Positions 21,787 through 34,450 of a DNA stretch of 64,000 nt are shown here, piece after piece. Position 1 is the stretch's first letter. Each line of letters starts with the position of its first letter. A model generated the notes under the pieces. The model had not been told where the DNA came from. It did not search any database and saw nothing but the letters and a program-made list of their open reading frames with translations. A program made the translations under genes and the position numbers. The DNA lies in contig JAUIRK010000969.1 of NCBI GenBank assembly GCA_030549495.1, positions 186,001 to 250,000 of the forward strand, given 5' to 3'. This DNA is from Nectonema munidae (lineage: Eukaryota > Nematomorpha > Nectonematoida > Nectonematidae).

Positions 21787-21839
21787 TTATGGCCGAGGAA
21801 AAAATTCGCCCACCAAATAATAATTTTGAGGGGCGAATT

Positions 21840-23248
21840 TTTTTCTAATTTTATTTACCATTCTCTTTTTGTGATTATCCGACTTAGTGACAATTACCTG
21901 TGCTCGCCAAGGTGATTGGCTTTCCTCTATAATGTCGTCATTTAAAAGTTTAAGAGTTTCAGAACGGATAAACTCTCTATCTTCTTTTGAGTAAAATCTG
22001 CTTTTAGTAGCTATAGGTTGGCAATCATCAGACAGAAATGAAAAAAGAGCAGGAGCCATAACATTAAGTGGCTTTAGAGCTGCAATGATGAGTTTATTGC
22101 CATTTCCATCAAAATTGAAAGTGACACTATCATGACGCTTCATAAAATCTTCACCAAGTATAACATCAGTAAACAAATTCTTCATAACGAGGAGCTTAAC
22201 TTGTGTATACTCATTTTCAAAAGCTTTTAATTGAACTAGGCAATAACCTTCCGTTAAGGAGCTATGATTTATTAAAGCAAAACCCACCTTGTGCTGACAT
22301 GGAAAAACTTTTACTTTAAGTTGCTTCACAATCTGACTAGACACGTATGAATCTGTGGAGCCAGTATCCATTAAAGCTTTGACTTTCATACCATTAAGTT
22401 CTATAAAAACTAGCACATTAGCGCTGTATGCATCGTTTTTAGTAGAAGAACTTAGTTGATAACTTTGAGTAGTTGAAGACCGTTTCTTCAGAGATCCTTC
22501 CTGAAATTTACAAACTCTGGCGTAGTGGCCAATTTTTGAACACTTGTTACATGTAATATCACGTGCTGGACATTTAGTACGACTATGATAATTGTATCCA
22601 CAGAAATAACTTTCTTTGTTTGTTGGTGAAAGCCAGTTGTGGTTGTTTTACGTCAGTACTATCGTTTGAGGTCGCTTTGTTATCTTCGGTATTCAAAGTA
22701 GCTGTAATGAGTCTATCTTCGTTGTAGCTTTCGCAGTTCTTCTGTGCCAGTTCAAGTGTTCTCGCTAACTCGTATGCCTCTTGATAGCATATACTTTTCT
22801 TCTATATTAAACGTTGTCGGATGAAGTTTGAAGATTTTCCTGTTATCAAGGCATCTCTCACTTGTTCTTCACGATATTGGTTTGCTGAAACATCTTGAAA
22901 ATCGCACTCAGCGCTTAGTTGTAGTAAAGTTTGGTTGAATTCATCAACATTTTCTCCAGGTAGCTGTTTTCTAGTAGCTAGTTTATGTCTGGCATAAATC
23001 ATATTTTTCTCGTGGACGTATAGCGAACTTAACTTCTGGATAGCTTTTTCGTAATCATTTTCCTGATGAATATGTTTAAAAAGAGCAGGAGAAATATAAT
23101 TGGTTAGGACTACAAAGCGATCAGGATGCAGTTCTTCAATGCAATTTAAAAAGTTAGTAAACGTGCGAAACCAGTGATTCCATTCCTCAGGTGCTGAAGG
23201 AGAATTAGGATTTAAATCAAGACGTTCAGGTTTCAAAAGTTTCTCCAT
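21840..23248 (-). pseudogene. gypsy gag-protease-RT start, broken
   Basis: The gag region (ATG at 23248 to about 22800) has EEWNHWFRTFTNFL, EKAIQKLSSLY and LPGENVDEFNQTLLQLSAEC, typical of Ty3/gypsy capsid. A CCHC zinc knuckle (CNKCSKIGHYARVC) lies near 22550-22500. The aspartic protease has the catalytic DTGSTDSYVS at about 22370 and the flap/second block DVILGEDFMKRH at about 22150. The RT start (YSKEDREFIRSETLKLL, ESQSPWRAQVIV) ends the piece. RT catalytic, RNase H and integrase domains are lost, and a frame break lies near 22600-22800. Confidence 0.85.
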
Positions 23249-23512
23249 AAGAAGAATTGTGAGCAAAAAAACGAAGAATTTTTACTTGAATAAATTGAGA
23301 TAAATGGGTAAAGATAAACAAACTTACATACAGGTTGTGAGGCTTAACAAGCTTTATTCAAGTAAAAATTAAATTAACGAAACGATATCATTGAATATAT
23401 ATAGCACAACATAACAATTAGTACAAGCGTAATTGAATATGAAGAAGGTGCTCGAGGTAAGAATATACGAGTGAAATGTACTAAGCAGAAGAGCTTGAGG
23501 TAACACATTACA
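21840..23512 (-). mobile_element. Truncated Ty3/gypsy-type LTR retrotransposon
   Basis: A probable 177-bp LTR (23512-23336) starts TGTAATG and ends TCACA with an AATAAA inside. Gag and the start of pol follow on the minus strand. No primer-binding site was recognised. The element breaks off near 21840 inside RT, with no second LTR. It lies within the 3' part of a hAT gene. Confidence 0.6.
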
Positions 23513-24328
23513 AGCATGTAACATGAAAAAGATTCGGAAACATAACTTTAATATTTCTGAATGCTGCAGTGTTATAACGAACTGCATCAGTGATCAAAAG
23601 CAAAAAGTTATTTCTTTTTATTTCAAATTCTTTAATTGTATCGTCAATGAAAAAAGATAAGGTTTATGCATTCAAGTGGTTTTCGAAAACTTGTTTTGAT
23701 CAGGTATGTTTTTCTTGGTTCAACTAATCTAGCAACCAAAAAGTTAACAAAGATTTGGTTGGAAACGATTGTTTCATCAATCATCAAATAAACATCATGA
23801 TTCTTCAAAATAAACTTGATACTTTGGAGTTTTTCTTCTGCCAAACGTGAAACCATTTTACGACAATAAGAAACAGAAGGAACTTGTTTCCCCAAACTAT
23901 CGAAAAAAGAAACAATACTAGAATGACACAGTTTGTGCAAGGGTATGTTAGCCCTTAACCCTCGCATGGTCAAACAGGGCCACTGCGTCCATGGTGTGAA
24001 TAAAAAGCGTGACTACGCTGATTAAAAGCGGATTGCTACAATTATAGGACTCTGAAAACTTAAATTAAACTAATTTGAATCAAATTTTATAAAAAAAATT
24101 GAACAGGGATTCAGTAGATTTTTTTATTTTGCATGAAATTTTTTGTCTATCAAATGGAAAAAACTTGTCTAATTTTAATTCAGAGTCAACTTAAATGTAA
24201 TGAATGTAAAACAATCTTCAAAATAAAAAATTATGCGAATATCAACGTCTATTGAGACATAGAAAAGCAGTTTTGACAAACTTTTTTTGCATGCTTGTTG
24301 CAGGTGTTTTGTTGACATTTTCCACATA

Positions 24329-25515
24329 CAGTCAAACTTGTATAAACCGAAGTTCAAGTAAACAGAAGATTATTTTCGGTTTAGACAACATTTCGGTTTA
24401 TAGAAGTCTTCGTAAAAACTAAGTGAAACATCCCAAATTACACATTCATTTTAAAGTACCCATGATATATAGAATTGTAAATTTCAATATATATTGATAA
24501 AAAGCTCATCATAAACTTTATTCAAATTTATTTTTTAATAAAAAAATAGTCATTTAAAGTTTTTTGTTTACTTTTGAGTTTTTTTTTTCACTAACTCTAA
24601 TTCAGCGTCTTGTAAAACTTTTGAAGCATTTTCGTACATCGATAACATTGAAGTATTTAAAGCAAAATTTTTAACAGTTTCCATCATTGAAATTACATCT
24701 TCAATCGTGATTGTATTTTCTGGAGCAGACTCTTGGCTACTTAAGCTTGATATTGAGCAATTTTCTCTTTCTAGATAATCATCTAAAATAACTCTCTCCC
24801 AGTCAGAAGAATCATTTTCAATGTGAGCATTTTTGTCAATATCAATATATTCTTGTAAATTTATATCACCTTCAACGATTTCAGAGACCATTAATGAAAG
24901 ATCTTGTACATCTTTTTCTATTGAGAAGTTTTGTTCGGAAGAAGTTTCACTTGTGAATCCGCAAAGTTGAAAACAAGAGGTAATAGTTGAAGCTCTAACT
25001 GTTATCATATTGCACACTAGTAAATATATTCTTGTTCAACTTTTAGTGCAACCATCTGTGTTATCTCATAAATACATACAAATACTAAAACAAAAGAGAA
25101 ACAATTCTTATTACTTTTATAACTGTTATGTTATGATGATGCATGGATGATAATAAGTACTGTTATTATATTGCACACTAGTAAATATATTCTTGTTCAA
25201 TTTTTAGTGCAACCATCTGTTTTATCTCATAACTACATACAAATATTAAAACAAAAGAGAAACAATTCTTATTACTTTTTGCATAAGCTCAAGACTTAAC
25301 AAACTCTTAAGCCTATTTCGATTTTCACAACATTTTTTACCATTACGAAACCTGTAATGTTTTTGATTTTTGTTTCGCTTTTCAGAATACGCAAGTTTCG
25401 GTTTTTAGAAGGCAATATATACATTTTATCAATGGAAGAAGTCGGTGCCACTCTTGAGTTACGGTTTTAACAAGTTTTCGGTTTACTCAAGTTTCGGTTT
25501 GGACAAGCTTGACTG
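24329..25515 (-). mobile_element. pogo/Tigger-like element nested in the piggyBac
   Basis: Ends CAGTCAAACTTGTATAAACC (24329 on) and, inverted, CAGTCAAGCTTGTCCAAACC (25515 back) match at about 17 of 20 and are flanked by TA at 24327-24328 and 25516-25517. This is the Tc1/mariner-pogo target mark. Only the last part of a transposase remains, so it is a deletion derivative. A direct repeat of about 120 bp with 161-bp period lies at about 25005-25130 and 25166-25287. Confidence 0.85.
24568..25017 (-). pseudogene. pogo/Tigger transposase C-terminus
   Basis: It encodes STITSCFQLCGFTSE, the ...CF..(A/C)GF block that ends Tigger-type DDE transposases, followed by an acidic, Ser-rich tail ending KKKTQK. 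The DNA-binding and DDE catalytic domains are missing. The same tail recurs at 21459-21786. Confidence 0.75.
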
Positions 25516-26513
25516 TACTTGAAAAACTCTGCTTTTTCAGTTGGAATAAAAACAAGCTTTTCTTTTGGAACTTTGTGAAGAGGAAGCACTTTGTTCTTTC
25601 ACAAACCCATAAGATTGCAAGATGAGTTTTATTTCTTGCGGTATTTGATCGCTTTGTGCTCTTATTTTCATGGATGTTTCAGCAAGACTAAAAGCTTGTT
25701 TTCTTCCACCGTATTTATAGTTATATTGATCAGGACAGTTTGTATTCATGATAATGTAAGTATTTAGAGCAGCCATATCAAGATAATTGGAAAATATTAC
25801 CATTGAACATCTAAAGTTTATTCTAAAAGTGGTATAGATATTCAGCATTTGGTTAGCCTTGTCGACGCCGCACTTGTATTTGTTGTATACGAGCATGGAT
25901 TCTGGTTTTTTCTTCGAACCCAAAAATTGAATATTTGAGTAGTGCTAACTTGACATCACGTGTACCACTTTGAAATTGTGGGTAGCATGTCGCATTGGAA
26001 CGTAGGCTGTCAGGCTAGCGACTTCTGTGAGCAGGGTGAAAGAATCGCACTCCTACTTTTTTTCAGGTTTTGTTTTTTCATGACAGGAGGGATAAACCTT
26101 CTCATTTCAGTACAAGTACCCACCACCGACCAAGATTTTCTTTTAGCCCAAATGCAGAAATCGTGAGACATAAAAAAAACGATGTACAACAATGCCAACG
26201 CCATTAGGAATATTTGCATTTTCGCATAATCTTTCACTATTGATTCGCCACTGAAATAATTTTCTTCGGGATGTGAGGAAAAATCAATGTCAGGGAAAAG
26301 AATATAAAAACTATTGGCACCATTTAGGTGATAAAACTTTATGCCGTACTTTCCTGACTTACTAGGATCATATATCCTAATGGGACAATTTTCGCGATAT
26401 TTGAGTAACTGCTCGTCTATACAAACATAATCTTTTACGTTCCAGTACCTGAAATATAATTATTATTTAGTACAAAAGACAGGATATGACACCGATACAG
26501 AACACATACATAC

Positions 26514-26870
<357 letters not shown>

Positions 26871-29049
26871 AACTCAACATGCAAAACACAAACAAATTTA
26901 TATAAAAGAATAAAAAATTACTTATGGAAAACTTTGTAAAAGTGATCATTTAGAACGCGTACCGCCTTTATTCTATCAGACAAAGTTTTTCTCACTATCG
27001 GGTCATCAAACCGAAGAAAACGGGTGCAATACTTGATTTATTTTTTGATAAAGTACTTTTTACAAATGGAGATCCTATAAGGGATGTGTAAATATCGTCA
27101 TATGGTACTTTTTTTTCCTTTGAAAGACTAAGCTAATAAAGAGAGGCAAAGTACCCAAGAAGTACATCAATAGTATAGTTTGAGGAAAACTTGTTCATTT
27201 GATCATTTGGATCTATAAGCCTTTCTTTATATTTCATATAATTTTTTGTTTTTGTAAAAATTTCAGTCAATAGTTCTTTAGTAAAAAACAGATTCCAAAT
27301 TTTTTCCGGACAAGTCATTCTTTTGGCTTGATTTTTTGGACCAGGAGGATATCTCGAAATGGTTCGTGAGTTTATGCTTCTACTTCTGCCACCACTCGAA
27401 GTCGGAAGACTTTCTTGAGTAAAATAAAGAACACCGCTTTTTGAAACAAAATCCTCAGAAGTCATGAATGTAACGTTGCAATTGAAACGGATAGAAGAAA
27501 AGAAAATAAAAAACAAGAAAACGGGAGATTATCCAAAAAACCCTAATCTTTTTTTTTTTTTTTTTACACCTAAAATATTTTTAAAAAAAAAAGTGTTTAA
27601 AAAAAAAAAAAAAAAAAAAAAATTACATACTTCTTTTTCAACTCCCCTTTTTTGATTTATTTTTATCTTTTTTTTTTGTTGAAAACCCTAAATCATTTAA
27701 TTTATAATAATAAAAAATACAAGCGCATGGTGTAAGTGTGAGGAATGAAAAAAAAACAAAATTACAGGAATTGTGCGTGTGTGTGTGAAAATCACAAGCG
27801 TCTTTCAAGGTCATGGCTCTCATTGACGTAATATTGATATATGTGATCTAAATCACTTGATGTAATTATGTAATGAGAGCAATCTATTACAATAATTTCT
27901 CTTACATAGTTATTATTACCTCTGAATATTCTCGGCTCCTCACTAAGTGAATTTTGAGAGGTGCTGATAACCTATTTTTATATTTGAAAATAGGTTATAA
28001 GCAGTACAAGTACATTTTGTGTAAATTGAAACAGATATTTTTTATTTTTAAGTTTATGCAATTATAATGATATTCATAGTTTGTATTATTTCTATTTTTT
28101 TGTAGATTTATAGCAAAATACATCATTATCACATTTCATTTATCAAGAAAATAAAATGTAGATGGCGTTAAAAAAATTGAATCAAAATCATTTTTCTAGC
28201 TAATAAAATTGAGTTTTCAAGTAAAGTTTAGTTTAAAATAATTAATGGGTCTGTTGTGTTCATTATACAGTTATAATATTTTTATTGAGAAAAAAATTTA
28301 AAAAGTGGCCTTTGCGGCCCATTTTGACCATCCAAGGGAAGAAAATTTTTCGACCATGCGAGGGTAAAGGCTGTGGTTAAATTTTTGTTAAATTGTTCGG
28401 AAGTTAAACTTGTAAACTTTTCAATAGAAGAGTTTTGAGACATCTTTCAGTTTTTGTTGATGTGTTTGACCGGCTCTGTGCTGGTCAACAAAATTTTTTT
28501 TTCATGTTTAATTTCGATTGAACACAGTTTACAGTATACTTTGTTTTGTGACAGCGAAAATTCATTAGGATATTTGGAAATAATGATTGAAATTTTAGAA
28601 GAGGAACTTTTGAAACTTTTAGGCATTCTAAAAATGAAATAAAAGCGAAAGTAAAATTGAAAACAGATTTTGTCAAAACGAAACTACAGCTCTTATTGGT
28701 AGTGCAAAGATTAAAAATATAGATTATGCCAAGATTCTTGTTTTTGGTGGTTTTCATGGAAAATGCATACAATTGGGCATGTAAATGACACCACATTTAT
28801 TCATCAAGAAAGTGTTTTTTAACACAATAGCAATCATAACCAGAAGTACAATGAATAATGTTATTTAATTAATCGTAACTATAACTTGAAATATGTTTTG
28901 AACGATATGTAAAAAAGAAAACAATAATATTATAGGTTTTTTATCGTGAAATATCATCATAAGTTAGTAAACTAGGAAAAAATGACCTAACCTAGAAATT
29001 ATTACTTTCATGACCTAACGTCAAGAATATGAATTTTTATGACCTAAAA

Positions 29050-29450
29050 AAGTGTTACAAATTAATTTCGGAGTCTCAAAACGTCGAGATATTTTGTCAA
29101 CTTTTTTTCTTCATTTTTTCAAATAACTTTTATACTTATATCTGCCCTGCTTATCAGACTTTGAGTAAAAAGAGGCTAAAAACTCCAAAAGAATCCGTCA
29201 TATTTTTAGCATCACCTTGAGGACCAAGAGGAGATAAAGCGACATTACGGATATTCATAGATAATCCTCTTCCACAAACTTCTCTATTAGGTTCCCAGGA
29301 ATACTTTGTTTTTTAGAGAAAATCTGATTGATCGTCTTCACTCTCGCTACTACTTGGGGTAACAATGTCATAATCTCTTGAAGAATAAACGTCTGATCCG
29401 ACACTTTCACCCACACTACCAGAATCGCTACTTGTAGAACTCAAATTCGC
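29050..29450 (-). pseudogene. piggyBac transposase N-terminal fragment
   Basis: A Ser/Asp/Glu-rich lead (SGSVGESVGSD, PSSSESEDDQSDF) is followed by SPLGPQGDAKNMTDSFGVF, which lines up with GPKNQAKRMTCPEKIWNLF in the neighbouring piggyBac. Stops occur and no ends were found. It directly precedes the hAT start at 28626 but is a separate remnant. Confidence 0.4.
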
Positions 29451-30107
29451 TCAAGCGAAATGAAGAATATGATTGAAACCAATATTGATTGACATATAAC
29501 AAATGTTATCACGAAGAGTGAGAAGCATAGAGTCGGTAAAACTCAAGGATAAAAAAATCCATTACAATAGATTCAATGGAGAATAAGATGGAGTTTTCCT
29601 TCAGTATATACATATGGTAAATTGCATGTGGATAATAGCTGGTATGATGAACCAAGAATATTTATATGTTAATAAAGTCTATATGAATCAGTAGAAATAA
29701 CATTCACTTATCCGATATCATATATCTTGTCATACACATTTCCAGTTTTATAATTTAATTCAACGCATTGAAAGGGCTTATTGAAAATGTAATGTTTTTA
29801 AAATGATATCGAATCACAGGTCTACAAAAAAAATTTTTCTGACATGGACTTTAAGAACTGTTGACAAATATTTGGGTGCTGAATCCAAATCTGATTTCAG
29901 ATTTGTTGTATCACATCACGTTTTTGTGCTATAGGTACACCCCATTTTCTTAAATCTTAAAGTTTTGATTTCTAAATGTGCTAATGATTAAGTAATGGTG
30001 TGTATTTAAGCCATGATAATATATAATTTTTGAATATATATTGAAATATACAAGTTTTTTCTTCCTTACAGATTGTATTAATACTTCTTGCTAATTGATG
30101 ATTTAAG
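29451..30107. other. No gene seen
   Basis: AT-rich and non-coding on both strands. It is upstream sequence of the transposon-derived relic at 30108. Confidence 0.3.
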
Positions 30108-31670
30108 ATGGCCTCGACATCGCGAAGAAAGTGCTCAAATGATCCAGATATATTTTGCCATATCTGTGGAAACCTTACTTTGAAGACTCAAAGGCGCAAC
30201 ATCATGAACTTGCTTAAGAGTGTGTATCTGGCATACTTTAAAGTACCACTTGGAGACCAGGACAAAAGCTGGGCTCCTTATAAAGTAGCAAAGCTAAACT
30301 AAAGTTTGGTGTGCCGATGGTTTAGAAGGAACCCACTAATCACTTGTATGCATGCTATTTCTGCCATGTCAAAGTAAAAGGTTTTAATAAGAAAATCAAA
30401 CAGCATTTGCAATATCCAAATATTCCTTCAGCCATTCGGCCAGTTCCACACTGTGAAGAAGTACATGTGCCTAAATTCACTAAACTTCAATAGATTTACG
30501 ACACAGATCTCAGTTCAACTTCCTCTTTTTAAGAGGAACTGACAGATATTTTTCAAACATATGATGCAGATCGTGAAAAACCATCTCTATCTACCCATTC
30601 TGAGTTAAATGATCTGGTTGGGGATCCATATATGCCAAAAGAGTCTGCTGAGTTGTTGGCTTCAAGTCAAGACTGCTAGAAAAACTAATGCTAGTACCTG
30701 GTACACGTGTTTCGTTTTATTGCAAAAGGGAAGCAGAACTGCGTAGGTACTTTCATTCAGATGACCAGCTTGTTTATTGTACCGATGTAAACGGGCTACT
30801 ACTCTCTATGGGACTACCCGCATATGATTCAAAAGATTGGAGGCTTTTTATCGATAGTTCCAAAAGAAGTTTAAAATGTGTTCTGCTACACAACGGAAAT
30901 ATGTATGGCTCTGTTGCAATATCATGTTCATAGGTGGCTGATTTGTGTCTTTTGAAAATGTTAAACTTTCTTCTAAGTCACAAAGGAGGGTATACAAAAT
31001 ACCCATGTTTCTTGTGCTACTGGGACAGTAGAGCTACAGCAGAGCATTGGGTGAAAGGAAAATGGCTACTGAGACAAAGTTTAAAACCTAGTGGTAAAAA
31101 TGTAGTCAATGAACCCCTAGTTGATAGGAACAAAATTATCTTTCCTCCTATGCACATAAAACTTGGTGTGATGAAGCAGTTTGTAAAAGCTCTTGATCAC
31201 AACGGAGAATTTTTCAGTCATATATATTCAACATTTCCTGATCTTAGCGATGAGAAGAAAAAGGCTGGAATATTCGATGAACCTCAAATAAGAACTCTAA
31301 TGAAAGATCAGCATTTCATCACAACAATGACTGAGGCAGGGGCATTTTTAATGTGGTGCAGAATTTTCTAAGGAACAAGAAAGCAGACAACTATGAAGAG
31401 ATTGTGGAAGAGCTACTCGTGAGCTTGAGAGATCTTGGTTGTAGAATGAGCATCAAGATTAACTATTTGCATAGTCACTTGGACAAGTTTCTAGAAAACC
31501 TTGGAGATGTCAGTGAGGAACAAGGAGAGCGATTTCATAAAGATATTAAAACCATGGAGGAACGTTATCAAAGTCGATGGGATTTGAGCATGATGGCGGA
31601 TTATTGCTGGAGCTTGATGAGAGACAACCCACAAACTGTGCATCAGAGATCAGCTAGAAAAAAAAGTTTA
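30108..31670 (+). pseudogene. Relic of a widespread transposon-derived arthropod protein
   Basis: Successive blocks match a repetitive, uncharacterised protein family seen many times in arthropod and cnidarian genomes. A Cys-rich start (CHICGNLTL at 30150) is followed by CYFCHVKVKGFN and YPNIPSAIRPVPHCEE near 30350-30450. Next come DWRLFIDSSKRSLKCVLLHN near 30840-30890, GGYTKYPCFLCYWDSRA near 30990, FPPMHIKLGVMKQFVKALD near 31150, and SEEQGERFHKDIKTMEERYQ then MMADYCWSLMRD at 31510-31620. Several frameshifts and an internal deletion at about 30933 break it. The family's biochemical role is unknown to me. A second fragment lies at 56130-56545. Confidence 0.75.
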
Positions 31671-31757
31671 AATAGGTGCCATTTCCTATTGATATCTGAA
31701 TCATCTCTACTTTTGTATTTCACTTTTCTTTCAATAGATTTTATTAAAAGTATATGA

Positions 31758-32195
31758 ATCTTTATATAAATTATAAATAAATATTGAAAGTTTTTACAAC
31801 AAAAAACGTTTTTTTATGTTAAAACCTTAACAAGCAAAGTAGCATTTTCCTTGAATAACTGGAAAATGCTATGTGATAGAGAAAAACTGAGTTTATAATT
31901 GAATTCTTCACCCGAAATTTAGTTAGAATTAGCTTTAAAACTTTTTGCCAGAAAAATCATGTTGACCGGTGTAATTTATTTACCAGCGTTCAATTTTAAA
32001 ATGTTTATTTTCTAATTCTTATACTAGTTTTAACGCCATCTATGAAAAATAGTAGACACAAATTTATGTGAATCATCAATTTTAGGCCTTTGTCGCGTTA
32101 TGGATGCATAAAAATTTCTTTTTGTACAAGTATACTCTTATCGATGCAATGTTTTGAAAAAAAATGAAAGGATAAGAAAAAAAAGATTTTTAGTG
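31758..32195. other. No gene seen; short hairpin
   Basis: Non-coding. It holds an 11-bp inverted repeat, TAGCATTTTCC/GGAAAATGCTA (31840-31871), with a 10-base loop. Confidence 0.35.
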
Positions 32196-32258
32196 ATGGG
32201 AGTAAAACTCCCATTATCCATCCTTGGAAGGGCAAATAAATGATCAGTCTTTCGAGGG
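32196..32258. mobile_element. Isolated right end of a piggyBac-type element
   Basis: The terminal AAGACTCTTTCGAGGG-type end reads GTCTTTCGAGGG followed by TTAA (32259-32262). Exactly 31 bases inward of the 13-bp terminal is a 19-bp palindrome, ATGGGAGTAAAACTCCCAT (32196-32214). This spacing is that of a piggyBac right end. The matching left end was not found. Confidence 0.55.
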
Positions 32259-32269
32259 TTAAAGATAAC

Positions 32270-32412
32270 GTAAAAAGTACCTTGGGTGTTTTCATCGAGA
32301 AGGCACACTTGCGCCGTTTGTATCGAATTATGAAGAAAGGAGGGTTAATACGGGATCGAAGCCAATATCTTGAGTTATCAAAGCCCAGTATCTAACCAAC
32401 ATTACTCACGCT
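32270..32412 (-). repeat. tRNA-derived SINE
   Basis: On the minus strand a tRNA-like head (GTAATGTTGGTTAGA, then GGCTTCGATCCCG) is followed by a tail with TTCGATACAAACGGCGCAAG and CTTCTCGATGAAAACACCC. The tail recurs in copy D at 35741-35822 with a different context. Confidence 0.65.
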
Positions 32413-32897
32413 CCAAAAAATTTTCCAAACAGAAAACACTTTTTCAATTCCTCATCTCATCTTCACACTTTTTAGGAGCTTCATCAGAGATAGCTGATCT
32501 TTTCTCATGTTATGTTTTGCTTATTGACCTTTAATTCATTTCTTGGTTTTCTAATGGAGATTGTATTTCTTGTAGTTTTTGATTTTTTCAATGCTTTGAC
32601 TTATAATACCTTTGTTATTGATTTCCATGATTTTTTAAAATGATTGCAATATGACATTACTGCCTTGCAATAGAGGATGATCTCCCGTATTATTTGTATT
32701 TAATGTTATACCTCTAAAATGAGTATTACAAAATTTAATTATCTGATTTTTAATTTTAGAAATTTCTTTAAAGTTTGCTAACATATCTATTTAATCATGA
32801 GCAAAAAAGTAGCACTTGTCAATCTATTATTTTATAAACATAAAAGAACTAATGATTTACTGCATACATTTTAAGAAAATTATCAATTATTTCCTTG

Positions 32898-33551
32898 ATG
32901 AGTTCGTCTTGGATCTTTGATACTTCATTTGAACGATATTGGCTAATGTACAATGACTTGATGAGCTCTAAATGTATCAAAAATCTCCACAGCTCTTTCA
33001 ATAGTGGCGCACATTCTAACTTTTCCCACCCTTCTCGAAGAAAATATGTATACAATCAAAACAGCATTATCTCTGAATCCAAAAATTCCACAAACAACAA
33101 ACATATATTTGATGATGAGGAGGAGGAGATATCTTCGATCAAGATGGAAGTTAATGATGATTGGATTAAATTTTCTAAGCTTCACCAGGAATGGATTAAG
33201 AAAAGAAAAACGAAAAAGAATGCCTCCTGGTCTAACAAAAGAAATAAGACCTACGATTCCTTGCAACAATTTTCCTCGACAAATAACAACGATAGTCCCA
33301 ATAGTCAAAGTGAAAATGAAGAGAGTGACTATATGCTCATTGAAGATTTTGAAATGAAGCCCATGGCTAAGCCATCTGAATACGCTCCCTTGAGGCCTCC
33401 AACTGCTTTGAGGATGGCGGAACTAAGTAGAATGTATGGGAGTCACGCAAAAGTTATTAGTTTGCTAGAGGCGCATCTCCAACAAAAACACGATTCATAC
33501 GTCATTAATTCTCAAGCTAAACTTTGGCCTGTTATACCATTAAATTTATGA
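32898..33551 (+). CDS. GEMIN8: Gemin8 homologue (SMN complex subunit), single exon
   Basis: A 217-codon frame starts at ATG 32898 (MSSSWIFD) and ends TGA at 33549-33551. The N-terminus SSSWIFDTSFERYWLMYNDL matches the start of Gemin8 (SS.W.....(A/E)RYW..Y). The C-terminus is closest: AELSRMYGSHAKVISLLEA and, at the very end, WPVIPLNL, the diagnostic terminal motif (YWPVIPLKF in vertebrates). Between them lies an acidic/basic, Ser-rich low-conservation linker with EEEEIS at about residue 75. Length is close to the vertebrate protein of about 240 residues. Gemin8 bridges SMN and Gemin6-7 in snRNP assembly. A poly(A) signal AATAAA sits at 33617-33622. No intron was seen, so a retrogene cannot be excluded, though the frame is intact. 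Confidence 0.85.
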   Translation: MSSSWIFDTSFERYWLMYNDLMSSKCIKNLHSSFNSGAHSNFSHPSRRKYVYNQNSIISESKNSTNNKHIFDDEEEEISSIKMEVNDDWIKFSKLHQEWIKKRKTKKNASWSNKRNKTYDSLQQFSSTNNNDSPNSQSENEESDYMLIEDFEMKPMAKPSEYAPLRPPTALRMAELSRMYGSHAKVISLLEAHLQQKHDSYVINSQAKLWPVIPLNL

Positions 33552-33559
33552 AATAGTAT

Positions 33560-34450
33560 GAAACATTTTTTCCCATTTTACACGTGCACACATACATGTC
33601 TTTTTAGATTTTTTTTAATAAATTTTTATGATTTTATTTTACATTTCTAGCTTAAATTAATATAAGTATTGTTAGTATTTACTCGTTCCCTTGAATCTCT
33701 CTCTTTTGTTAGAATTATTGTTTTTCTATGCACGATTTGGTGTTTTTCCTTTTGTGTTTTTATGAGAACTTTTTGCCGTGGCAGGACATTTGTCCGAAGT
33801 ACCTTTCGAATGATAATAAGATCTAACAGTTTTTTTTTTATAAATTTCAAATTTTATAAAGAATTATTAAAAAAATTAATTTAAACTTTTAATTTGTTAA
33901 AAAATAATAAAATTTTTTTTTATCTTTAGTTAGTTTGTTAGTTTTCTAGGTATTTATTTATATAATTTAGTTATTTCGCTAGATTTTAAATAGTTATTGA
34001 ACGAGTGAAAAAGTATTTATTGCGATATGACCCAAATTTGGAAATATCTTGAAAACATACCAAAATTTTTTATACAAACAAATTAAAAAAATTGAAAACT
34101 ATTTGAGTAACTAAATATAAATATATCTAGCTTACAAAAAAGAGAATGTCATACAGGTAGGTAAACCACTACATTTTTTTGCCAAATGTCGCGTTAGCTT
34201 TCTCTCTTAATCTAAATACTGTTTATCAACCAAGGAAAAGTTATATTTAGAGAATTTGATGTAGTGTGTTATAAGTGAAAATTTGGGCTTATTAATCCTA
34301 CATGATTTAGCTCAAGTATCATTTTTGTAGTAGGATGTGTGAGTAGATTAATCTCATTTACACCTGCACGGTACACTTCCTTAACTAACCCCAAAATTGC
34401 CTACTCTAATACTGGGCTTGTTTTCCCAACATCTTGGTTTTGATTTACAT
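33560..34450. other. Gemin8 3' flank; no gene seen
   Basis: It contains the Gemin8 poly(A) signal at 33617-33622 and then AT-rich sequence. Short frames at 33669-33884 look like chance. Confidence 0.4.

Noticed and set aside
31840-31871. Hairpin as the missing left end of the 32.26 kb piggyBac-type element
   Set aside because: The sequence before it (TTAACAAGCAAAG) matches the right terminal only weakly and the stem differs from the right palindrome.
32943-33357. Antisense and +1 frames over Gemin8
   Set aside because: They overlap a conserved gene and show no conserved motif of their own.
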